From assembly GCA_026645735.1 (NCBI GenBank), contig JAPKMT010000002.1, positions 1 through 64,000 on the forward strand: a DNA stretch of 64,000 nt, read 5' to 3'. Positions 29,971 to 38,768 of this stretch are shown here, one piece after another (the stretch's first letter is position 1; each line of letters starts with the position of its first letter). The position numbers and the translations under genes are program-made. This stretch comes from Flexilinea sp. (GTDB taxonomy: Bacteria > Chloroflexota > Anaerolineae > Anaerolineales > Anaerolineaceae). The notes below the pieces were generated by a model. That model did not search any database. It had not been told where the DNA came from and was given only the letters and a program-made list of their open reading frames with translations.

Positions 29971-31152
29971 ATGGGAAAAACTGTTATTGAACAAAAAATG
30001 TCCAGCAAAATCGGCGAAATTGGCCAGGTTACCGCACGTACAAAATTAATGGCTATCGCAGCTACACTTGATGATGTTATTTTGTTGGGTAGAGGTGATC
30101 CTGATTTGGATACTCCTAAACACATCAAGGAAGCCGGAAAAAAAGCTATCGATAATAACCAGACACATTATACGGAAATTCGTGGACTATTATCGCTGCG
30201 CGAAGCAATTGCCGTGAAATATAAGCGTGATAACAACGTTGAATATGATCCCAAAAATGAAATCATGGTCACGGTTGGAGCACAGGAGTCCTTATTCCTG
30301 ACCATGTATGCGCTTCTTGATCCCGGTGATGAGGTTTTAATCGGTGAACCGCGTTACAATGCCTATGATGATGCAATCGAAATGGTCGGTGGGAAAGTTC
30401 GTGTTATACCCTGCAAAGCCGAAGAAGATTTTCTTATTACCCCGGAACGCTTGGAAGCAGCAATTTCACCAAAGACAAAAGCAGTCGTTATCGTAAATCC
30501 TGGCAATCCGGTCGGTTTTTATGGCCCAAACGAGATTCGTGCATTGGCTGAAGTCATTAAAAAACATGATCTAATCGTTATTAGCGACGAAATCTATGAA
30601 CATATCATATTTGACGGAACTCCTTTTCTCAGCTTTGCATCCATCCCCGGCATGAAAGAGCGTACAATTACGCTGAATGGTATGTCAAAAGCTTATGCAA
30701 TGACAGGTTGGCGATGTGGTTATTTATGTGCCCCTGCACCTTTCTGCGAAAAAATTACTGAATATGCCCACACTCTGTGCATATGTGCTCCGACGCCAAC
30801 ACAATTCGCAGCGCTTGAGGCTTATACCGGCCCTCAAGATTCTGTAGATGAATATCGTGAGATTTATCGAAGTCGTCTTAACTTCATGAAGAAGATTCTT
30901 GATGATCTTGGGTTCAAGTATATTGCACCACGCGCAGGCTTCTATCTGTTCACCGATGTTCATAGTATCGGTATGGATACATATGAATTCTGTGAGAGTT
31001 TATTGAAAGAACAAAAAGTTTTAGTTTTCCCTGGCGAATTATACATGGATCCAACAAACCATCATATCCGAATTTCTCTACAAACGCCTACAGATCGCTT
31101 GGAAGAAGCTGGCCGAAGAATCACTGCTTTTGTGAAGTCACGCCGTAAGTAA
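29971..31152 (+). CDS. Class I/II PLP-dependent aminotransferase (aspartate aminotransferase-like)
   Basis: TVGAQESLFLTMYALLDPGDEVLIGEP; LNGMSKAYAMTGWRCGYLCAP (PLP-lysine motif SKAYAMTGWR). Confidence 0.9.
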   Translation: MGKTVIEQKMSSKIGEIGQVTARTKLMAIAATLDDVILLGRGDPDLDTPKHIKEAGKKAIDNNQTHYTEIRGLLSLREAIAVKYKRDNNVEYDPKNEIMVTVGAQESLFLTMYALLDPGDEVLIGEPRYNAYDDAIEMVGGKVRVIPCKAEEDFLITPERLEAAISPKTKAVVIVNPGNPVGFYGPNEIRALAEVIKKHDLIVISDEIYEHIIFDGTPFLSFASIPGMKERTITLNGMSKAYAMTGWRCGYLCAPAPFCEKITEYAHTLCICAPTPTQFAALEAYTGPQDSVDEYREIYRSRLNFMKKILDDLGFKYIAPRAGFYLFTDVHSIGMDTYEFCESLLKEQKVLVFPGELYMDPTNHHIRISLQTPTDRLEEAGRRITAFVKSRRK

Positions 31153-31167
31153 CTCATTACACAAAAT

Positions 31168-31206
31168 AAAAAATCGGCTTTCTATTATTCTGAAAGCCGA
31201 TTTTTA
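31168..31206 (+). terminator. Rho-independent terminator
   Basis: AAATCGGCTTTC-(9 nt)-GAAAGCCGATTT followed by TTATTTTT just after the aminotransferase gene. Confidence 0.85.
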
Positions 31207-31648
31207 TTTTTCGACAGGAAACCTAAATTTTAAACTGAAGCCAAACCATGATACATCTTAGGAAATTAACCAATACTTAAACATAAAGATCTATATCGAT
31301 TTAGCAAACAAATGACTCACATCCTTATCGCTGTTACGTCGTGGTAACCAAACATTAAGTATCTTTTCCATGTACTTATTTTCGATTTTCACTGATGTAT
31401 TTTTCATATTTTTTTTACTTTTAAGGATTTTTTTCAAGATGTAAAAATTATAGTCATTCTTCTCGTTATTGAAACGATGTTCTGCCACCTATTCTGGCTT
31501 CTTTGTGTTGATCAGTGCAATATTTTTTTCCACAAATTACAAAGCTTATCCAAAAATAGAAAGTCGGAAATATAAGTAACATATCTAAACAGAAAAGAAG
31601 AAAAATGAAAATTAATTGTATGTTATTCTTTTATAATAATTATGATAT

Positions 31649-32824
31649 TTATTTTTTATTAATCAGATTTGTAAAAAGTATTGCATTCCAATATGGTTTA
31701 TAAGCCACAATGGATGTGCTTAATGAAAGAGCAATAAATCCGAATAAACAGGATAATATGAACCACTCTTTGCTTTTATAAGCCTTTAACAAACAAGAAA
31801 CAACAAAAAATCCATACAGAAGAAAAGAGAGTAAACCTCCCTCTAATAATTGTTGAATGAAGACATTGTGAGCAACCACCCTCTTAAAATTGTGCTTTTC
31901 AAAAATGGTTAAAATCGAACCGGCTCCATAACCAAAAATTTTATGAAAAAGATTTGACTCTGAAAATATTTTGACTGATTCTTCCCAGATCATCAATCGA
32001 CCAGTTCCTTTTGATGCAATGATTTCGTTCCAATAGAATCTGTTGACGAGTTCTGGTGGGATCATTCCACCTACGATATATAGTATGATCATGATGATGA
32101 TGATTGATAATAGAATACGTGTCTTTTTTGTGTTTTTCTTATCCAGTATCTCGAAAAATGTGATGGATATGACTGCGACGATCATCGAAATCAGACCACC
32201 TCGAGAACCGGTCAAGATGGAAGCATAGATATAGAAAAACATCTCCATCATGGAAATCAACAGATTCCCTTTTTTCAGATCAGATAAAAACACCTGGACT
32301 GCGCTCACAATGCCAAAAAGCAAGTATCCATTCAGATAATTCGGATCTTCTGAAAGAGTTCCGGACAGACCCAGCCGATTTTCTTCCAAAATTCCAAAAA
32401 AAAGTAAAAGAATACAAGTAATCCGGGAAGACCAAACAAGCCCTTTCCTGATTTGAATTACTTCCGAAGTATGGAAATTCGCACAACCGGTGACCATCAA
32501 CAAAATACAAAAAAGGATTTCTGTTTTAATTTTTGACAGGGACACAAGCCGGTCCACCGAATAAAACATGCTTATGATATACGCATAAATGATGAGTAAC
32601 TGGATAATGATTATTTTGCTTAATTTAAAACTTCGGTATTGCAATAGATAGATGATGATTGGAAGTATCGCGATATATTTTAACAAGGATCCGAAAGATC
32701 CCAATGACATCGTCCCCAAAGGGAGCATCAATAAATAGAGAACGATACTAATCGTAAAAATTTTATTCGTTTCAGTAGCTGATTTATTATCAAAATTACT
32801 CATTATGTAAAATTGCCCAGACAA
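31649..32824 (-). CDS. O-antigen ligase / Wzy-type polymerase family membrane protein
   Basis: Multi-TM protein with GSRGGLISM and W.E..K.F.....HKIFGYGAGS motif region typical of the O-antigen ligase family. Confidence 0.7.
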   Translation of the reverse strand: MSGQFYIMSNFDNKSATETNKIFTISIVLYLLMLPLGTMSLGSFGSLLKYIAILPIIIYLLQYRSFKLSKIIIIQLLIIYAYIISMFYSVDRLVSLSKIKTEILFCILLMVTGCANFHTSEVIQIRKGLVWSSRITCILLLFFGILEENRLGLSGTLSEDPNYLNGYLLFGIVSAVQVFLSDLKKGNLLISMMEMFFYIYASILTGSRGGLISMIVAVISITFFEILDKKNTKKTRILLSIIIIMIILYIVGGMIPPELVNRFYWNEIIASKGTGRLMIWEESVKIFSESNLFHKIFGYGAGSILTIFEKHNFKRVVAHNVFIQQLLEGGLLSFLLYGFFVVSCLLKAYKSKEWFILSCLFGFIALSLSTSIVAYKPYWNAILFTNLINKK

Positions 32825-33236
32825 TTTTTCTGGAAACTCGAATCAGAGAAATCCATGCTTCTGTAATCATTCGTCAACTTCCCAACACGATATTCTTTTT
32901 CGCTCCGCTGCCCCTTACTGATTCCCTTGCGTCATGCCACCCCCTTATTTAATCCATGCAACTGCATCTGGGGAAAAATATGCTTGGAAACCTGTGAATT
33001 TCCAGGCGGGCTATCTCCGGGCTTTTAGTTTTCCCTATCCTTCTACTGTGTTTCTACAAAAAAAACAGAAGGTCATCGTCAAACCAGTCTGCTATATCCT
33101 GACCAGAACTAACATGCATCTGTTTTTCTGAAATTTCATCATGCTTTCAGTTTCTAATAAATAACGCTCTTTTCAGGCATATTCTCTGATTTCCAGCGAT
33201 TCGAATTATGGAGAGAATTATTTGTTCTGTTTCTGG

Positions 33237-34508
33237 CTATTTTTTTACAAATTCCGATATTTCTTTTTTACTGCCAGTCTTTTTATCGATCAGGTTGATG
33301 ATGGATGGCCAACGAGATGTGAATTTTTTTAAATAAAAAATGATTCTTTTTCGATATAATTGAGGAATGGAAACACAGATTGAAAAATAAATCTTCATTA
33401 AGAAAGAATCATTTTTAGAAATCTCTCTTGCAATTTCCTGAAACTGGCTGGAATTTAACATTTCAAGTCTTCTTTTACAGGCTTTTTGATATTCACATGG
33501 GCGATTTAGCTGACGATTCTTTTTAATTTCTTCTTCAAGATCAATTTCCATAGAATCAAACTGATCCAATACAGCAGCCCACAGGGTTTCGCCATTCAAA
33601 TTGTTGACGATGATGCTTGATACTGCAGGAAATGGAAGAAATTTTGAATACAAAGACCGAGTGCTGCAATCGCCTGTCGTTATGTCACTGATCCGGTTGG
33701 GTTGAGAAAAAGGACAGTTGTAGCAAGAGGTCCGGAAAGATAAACCGTCCAGGAAACTCCTGTAATAAATATCTTTCATAGGATTCTTATAGAGAATCTT
33801 TCCATCTTGAAAGACGATTTTTATAATATAACTACCGCCATAAATCGTTTTATTTCTAAATCGATACGATTTTATTTTTCTATGATATTGGCAACCCAAC
33901 CAGTTGATATAGCGTGTAAAAACAATTGGACTGGGCACCCCATGACAAATAATATCTACAGTAAACAGATTCGGATAAGGTTTTTCCAAATAACACTTCA
34001 ATCCTGCAATTTGACAAGGTGTCCCGGTATATAAAACATATCTTCCTGATTCAAGAAAATTTCTTGCCTCAGTATACGTTTTCTTGACATCACTTTGTAC
34101 GTACTTGGAGCCTTGCATTTCTGAAAGTCCTTCAATCGCTTCGGTAGAACAATGAAACACTTGAAAATCGCTGTCCATCACACAGCCAAATACAATCCCA
34201 TTCATTTTTTCAATAATCCAACTGGCAAAAACCACAAAACCGCCACCCGATGCACTTAAAAATGAAATCTGTTGATCTCTGGCGACTGAAATATAGCCAT
34301 TTTCCGGATAGCTTCCTTTAGCTGCCACATCAGAAAGAACAGGACATATTTGAGCGCATTTGCCACAATTAACACAGGTTGTGTTCACAAATGGATATAG
34401 AAACCCTTCATCATCGTAAAGCATCTGAATGCTTCTGGTTGGGCAACATTCAGCACAAGCAGAACAACCCGTACATTTTTCTTTTTGCAACCGGTTAATA
34501 TTTTCCAT
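33237..34508 (-). CDS. Coenzyme F420 hydrogenase/dehydrogenase beta-subunit-like Fe-S protein of polysaccharide loci
   Basis: Two 4Fe-4S clusters CTGCSACAECCP and CVNCGKCAQICP; FSASGGGF and TGTPCQIAGLK motifs. Confidence 0.8.
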   Translation of the reverse strand: MENINRLQKEKCTGCSACAECCPTRSIQMLYDDEGFLYPFVNTTCVNCGKCAQICPVLSDVAAKGSYPENGYISVARDQQISFLSASGGGFVVFASWIIEKMNGIVFGCVMDSDFQVFHCSTEAIEGLSEMQGSKYVQSDVKKTYTEARNFLESGRYVLYTGTPCQIAGLKCYLEKPYPNLFTVDIICHGVPSPIVFTRYINWLGCQYHRKIKSYRFRNKTIYGGSYIIKIVFQDGKILYKNPMKDIYYRSFLDGLSFRTSCYNCPFSQPNRISDITTGDCSTRSLYSKFLPFPAVSSIIVNNLNGETLWAAVLDQFDSMEIDLEEEIKKNRQLNRPCEYQKACKRRLEMLNSSQFQEIAREISKNDSFLMKIYFSICVSIPQLYRKRIIFYLKKFTSRWPSIINLIDKKTGSKKEISEFVKK

Positions 34509-35613
34509 TACGCAGTGCATTTGTCAGAAATTGTGTTGCTTTAACACGTTCGATTTCCAGAATCTGATCAATACCATCATATTTTTCATAAAGCTGGTTC
34601 CAATCCCGTTGGGAATAATCATTGATTGAAGTGACCTGAATGTCATTGAGATGAAGAAGTCGTAAAAGACTATCGATGCGGCAATTTCTCTCTTCGCGTT
34701 TATATGAAATTAATCTCTTTTTGAATAACAAACTAAAAACCACTCCATGAAATGAGTTCGTTAATACAAGTTTAGCGTTGTCAATCAACGATAAAAATAG
34801 CAAAGGATCAAACAACGAAATCTGAATGTCAGTACCTCCGGGCTTTCGAAGACCCGTTGAAACGGTAACGCATTTAAGCCCTGTCTTCTTTTTTATCCTC
34901 TTGATAATTCCTTCTGTGATCGGATTCGGTGTCAACGGATAAAATAAAAAATAGTCTCCAATTTGTTGGTTCTGAACAGGAGTTGAGAGAGTTCTCCAAT
35001 AATTGCTGTCAAATAAAAGGGTAGGATCGATGTTTTGTTCGACATTCATAATTTTCAGCTCATTGCATAAGAGTGAAACTGCCGTATCCTCACGAACACT
35101 AATATAATTTAGATTTGTAATCATTTTTTTTAAGAAATTTTTTCCTGTTTCATCTAAATGATCCTGTCCAAGACTGGCTGCAAAAGATATTTTTACAGAT
35201 TCCAGGTGTGTTATAAAATTAAAAAAATAAGCTCCATCATAATGGATATGACCGGGATTCCATATTTGATCGCTCCCACACACATAACCGTCAAAGATTG
35301 GAGGATCCTTGATTAAGTCATCTGCTGTGTCGTATCTTTTTGTTTTCCTGGGGTAATAATTACTTTCAAAAGCCATAAATTTGTCATGTTTCGCATTAAG
35401 AATATTCCCTAAAAAAAATAGCTTCAACCTGTTATGAAGTATTTTTCGTTCGATTGCTTTTTTTTCATCCATTAAATCAATAAAATACCATGGACGATAA
35501 TCAATAATCGTAGGATCATGTCCTATTTCAATCATTTTTTTATATAAGGCATGAGTCTGTAAGGAAGCGCCAACATTATTCGAACAATGGATGGTGATAA
35601 TCCCAATTTTCAA
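34495..35613 (-). CDS. Polysaccharide pyruvyl transferase family protein
   Basis: GIITIHCSNNVGASLQTHAL, VCGSDQIWNPGH, TNSFHGVVFSLLF. Confidence 0.85.
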   Translation of the reverse strand: MKIGIITIHCSNNVGASLQTHALYKKMIEIGHDPTIIDYRPWYFIDLMDEKKAIERKILHNRLKLFFLGNILNAKHDKFMAFESNYYPRKTKRYDTADDLIKDPPIFDGYVCGSDQIWNPGHIHYDGAYFFNFITHLESVKISFAASLGQDHLDETGKNFLKKMITNLNYISVREDTAVSLLCNELKIMNVEQNIDPTLLFDSNYWRTLSTPVQNQQIGDYFLFYPLTPNPITEGIIKRIKKKTGLKCVTVSTGLRKPGGTDIQISLFDPLLFLSLIDNAKLVLTNSFHGVVFSLLFKKRLISYKREERNCRIDSLLRLLHLNDIQVTSINDYSQRDWNQLYEKYDGIDQILEIERVKATQFLTNALRNGKY

Positions 35614-36875
35614 TACAGCTCCATTCCTGACGGAACAGTATTGAGAAGACTACGATATTTGATGATCAGTCCAATACGGAATAATAAAATAATTGATTCA
35701 GTAATCGATGCTAAAACAGCAACAGAAATGATTGAAATATGTCCTCGGAAGTACAAAATGAACAGTCCCACAATATGGAATCCTGCGCCAATCAAATTAG
35801 CATAATTGGAGAGCTTTCCTAATCCCATCGGAACAAGAACTGGAAATGCAATAATATAATTTGGCAAAGCAACCACAATCAAAGGCATCAAAGCGCGCAG
35901 AACATTGCTTGATTGTGCATATCGCGACCCAAAAATGCAAACGACAATTTGTTCCGCATAAACAGTGCCGATTATGGCTCCAAATAATAAAAATGGAAAA
36001 AAGGTTTTTAATAATTTCCAGGCTGTCTTAAAATCTCTGGTATGTACCATATACGGGAACAGACTATCTGCGATCGGTGAACTAATAGCCATTCCTGTAT
36101 TTACTATTTTTTCAACAGACGTGTACAGTGCTAAAGTGGCTGTCGGTGAAATGAGTCCCAACACAATCGTATTGCAGCCCCGATAAAAAAAACTTGCAAG
36201 ACGCGAAAAAAAATAACCAGAAGATTTCTTAATCCTCTTTAAAACCTCAAAAAATGGAACACGGGTCAGACTTATTTGATATTTTTTCCCAATAATTCCA
36301 TAAGCAATGAAAAGGGAAATAAAAGCCCCTGCAACACGAAGCCATGGCACGAATAGATAATCGGAATCTGATCGGATAATTTTAAACATGAGGATCGTTG
36401 TAAAAGCTTTACTAAGAAATGTAACCATCGCAATGGTTTGCATATCTTCCATGCCTCGTAAGAAAAAAACCGGAAGAAGAGATTCAAGCGCAGTTGCAAA
36501 GAAAAAAATATAAAAAATGTTAGACGATTCGGAAAATTTCGGAATGATTTGTAACAAAATGAGCAGGAATAAAAAAGAAAGAAGTATTAATACAAGTCTG
36601 ACCAAGAAAACGCTGGTCACAATCTCGTTCAAACATTTGTGGTTATCGCGATTCAATGAAACTTCTTCCGTTGCAGAAAGCATAAATCCAAAATTTATAA
36701 ACAATTGAAAATAGTTCATAATTCCAACAGCAAATGATAATAAGCCAAAATGGGATATGCTCAGGACTCGTGTCTGATAGGGAACAGTTATTAAACTGAA
36801 GAAATATCCGGAAAAATTCATTAGATAAAGCATGATTGTATTTTTAAATAATTTTTTCTTAATCATTGATAACAT
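35610..36875 (-). CDS. Oligosaccharide flippase (Wzx-like)
   Basis: Multi-TM; NFSGYFFSLITVPYQTRVLSISHFGLLSFA typical MATE/Wzx N-terminus. Confidence 0.8.
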   Translation of the reverse strand: MLSMIKKKLFKNTIMLYLMNFSGYFFSLITVPYQTRVLSISHFGLLSFAVGIMNYFQLFINFGFMLSATEEVSLNRDNHKCLNEIVTSVFLVRLVLILLSFLFLLILLQIIPKFSESSNIFYIFFFATALESLLPVFFLRGMEDMQTIAMVTFLSKAFTTILMFKIIRSDSDYLFVPWLRVAGAFISLFIAYGIIGKKYQISLTRVPFFEVLKRIKKSSGYFFSRLASFFYRGCNTIVLGLISPTATLALYTSVEKIVNTGMAISSPIADSLFPYMVHTRDFKTAWKLLKTFFPFLLFGAIIGTVYAEQIVVCIFGSRYAQSSNVLRALMPLIVVALPNYIIAFPVLVPMGLGKLSNYANLIGAGFHIVGLFILYFRGHISIISVAVLASITESIILLFRIGLIIKYRSLLNTVPSGMELY

Positions 36876-37034
36876 TTCTTTAAAGTTGATTCAAAGGCTA
36901 TCTTTATTTTTTTTCTTTTTATGGGAAACATGATTATCAAATGTCTTTTCAGTTCAGTTTATCGAAAAAAAACTTAACAATATTTTCCTCAAGCCAGGCC
37001 GATTGACGAGGGGAAGAAACGGAATACTTGCAGT

Positions 37035-37745
37035 CTACTCTTCCGGAAGAAATTGATCGCGCATCGCTTCAAAATCCATATTCGCCCTTTCATAGTCATT
37101 CGGATGACCTAAATCTTCCCAATAGCCTTGGAAAGGGAAACTGCTGACCTTTTCTCCGGCATCAAACAGTTTGAGCACCAGATCAGGAAAATCGAGATAT
37201 TGATTTCTGGGGATATAATCGAGCACACGTGGTTCAAAAACATATATACCCATACTTACCAGGTATTCATAACTCGGTTTTTCAAGGTATCCGGTGATCC
37301 GATGATCCTCATTTGACTGGACGACACCCATATCAATATGAACGCTGCGATAGTGGGAAGCAACAGTCGCAATGGCATCCTGCGCATGATGAAAAGCAAT
37401 CAGGTCCTTCAGGTTGAGCGTGGTCAATACATCACCATTGCAAACCAGGAATGTCTCCTCCAAACCGCCCACACTGGCAATTCCTCCTGAAGTTCCCAAG
37501 GGTGTCTTTTCATAGCAATAGGTAATTTGCATTCCCAGATGCTCACCGTTTTGAAAGAACAGGCGAACAAGATCTGCCAGGTAACTGACGGTCAGTACCA
37601 CATCGGTAATCCCCGCAGCTTTCATCTGTCGCAGCAGTATTTCCAAAATCGGTTTTTCTCCAACTGGCATCAAAGGTTTTGGAATAATCCGCGTATATGG
37701 ATCCAACCGGCGCCCTTTTCCGCCGGCTAAAATGACTGCTTTCAT
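37035..37745 (-). CDS. Sugar-phosphate nucleotidyltransferase
   Basis: MKAVILAGGKGRRLDPYTRIIPKPLMPVGEKPILE. Confidence 0.9.
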   Translation of the reverse strand: MKAVILAGGKGRRLDPYTRIIPKPLMPVGEKPILEILLRQMKAAGITDVVLTVSYLADLVRLFFQNGEHLGMQITYCYEKTPLGTSGGIASVGGLEETFLVCNGDVLTTLNLKDLIAFHHAQDAIATVASHYRSVHIDMGVVQSNEDHRITGYLEKPSYEYLVSMGIYVFEPRVLDYIPRNQYLDFPDLVLKLFDAGEKVSSFPFQGYWEDLGHPNDYERANMDFEAMRDQFLPEE

Positions 37746-37754
37746 TTTTTCCCT

Positions 37755-38768
37755 CTATAATTCATAGGTACCGATGCGATACAAATTCAGATGTGTTTTG
37801 ATCCATTCGATCGTCAGATCCAATCCCTGGTCCAGCGAAACCTGCGGCTGCCATCCAAGTATTTCTCTGGCGGATGAATTGTCGGAGATCAGACGGAAAA
37901 CTTCAGATTGCTTTGGCCGCAGCCGCTGTGAATCCACGCACAACTGGACCGGACGACCCATCTTTTGAATGATCCTTCCGGCAAGATTACCGATTTGAAT
38001 TTCAACACCCGTACCGAGATTGAACACCGATCCTAGACCTTCTTCCGATTGAGCGGCTTTGATAAAACCCTCAACTGTATCCTGCACGAAGGTGAAGTCC
38101 CGCGTCGTTTCCAAATTGCCCAACTGAATCTGATTACACGTCAGGGCTTGCGTGATTATCGTCGGAATCACCGCTCTGGCAGACTGGCGCGGTCCAAAAG
38201 TGTTGAAAGGGCGGATCGTTATTACCGGCAGCCCATAAGCACAGAAGAAACTTTCCGACAGCTTATCGGCACCAATTTTACTGGCAGCATAGGGAGACTG
38301 CCCCTGAAGAGGGTGGCTCTCATCAACAGGCACCTGTTGTGCGGTTCCATAGACCTCGCTGGTAGAAGTGTGGATCATGCGTTCCACCCCCAAATCACGG
38401 CAGGCCAGAAGGACATTCAACGTTCCCATTACGTTCGTGGAAACAACTTCCATAGGATGCACATAAGAATAAGGGATCGAAATCAAAGCGCCCAGATGAA
38501 AAACAATCTGGCAACCCTGAACAGCGCTGCGAATGGCGTCCTGGTCTCGCAAATCGCCACGGATGATCTCCACTTCATTCATAATTTCCGGAGATACAAG
38601 TTTCAGTAAACCGGAATCGGCGTGAGCGTTATAACGCACAAAAGCTCTCACATTGGCGCCTTGCCGGACCAGTGCTTCGACCAGATGGCTGCCGATAAAG
38701 CCCCCGGCACCAGTAACCAGTACTTTCTTTCCAGACAACGTCAGCAATATTTCAAATTCTCTCTTCAC
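37755..38768 (-). CDS. NAD-dependent sugar epimerase/4,6-dehydratase (extended SDR)
   Basis: KKVLVTGAGGFIGSHLVEALVRQGA; TSEVYGTAQ; YAASKIGADKL. Probable GTG (38768) or TTG start; the ORF-track ATG at 38888 lies inside the upstream gene. Confidence 0.8.
   Translation of the reverse strand: MKREFEILLTLSGKKVLVTGAGGFIGSHLVEALVRQGANVRAFVRYNAHADSGLLKLVSPEIMNEVEIIRGDLRDQDAIRSAVQGCQIVFHLGALISIPYSYVHPMEVVSTNVMGTLNVLLACRDLGVERMIHTSTSEVYGTAQQVPVDESHPLQGQSPYAASKIGADKLSESFFCAYGLPVITIRPFNTFGPRQSARAVIPTIITQALTCNQIQLGNLETTRDFTFVQDTVEGFIKAAQSEEGLGSVFNLGTGVEIQIGNLAGRIIQKMGRPVQLCVDSQRLRPKQSEVFRLISDNSSAREILGWQPQVSLDQGLDLTIEWIKTHLNLYRIGTYEL

Noticed and set aside
31291-31488. 65-aa minus-strand ORF MAEHRFNNEKNDYNFYILKKIL...
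   Set aside because: No recognisable domain, low-complexity Lys/Asn-rich composition; could be a small gene or remnant but not supportable.
33005-33050. B12-box-like string on the minus strand (AAAAGCCCGGAGATAGCCCGCC) suggesting a cobalamin riboswitch
   Set aside because: The box has an insertion relative to the expected pattern and I found no upstream cobalamin-riboswitch core; kept only as an unexplained non-coding gap.
32934-33131. 65-aa plus-strand ORF in the non-coding gap of the polysaccharide operon
   Set aside because: No domain or convincing ribosome-binding site; opposite to operon direction.
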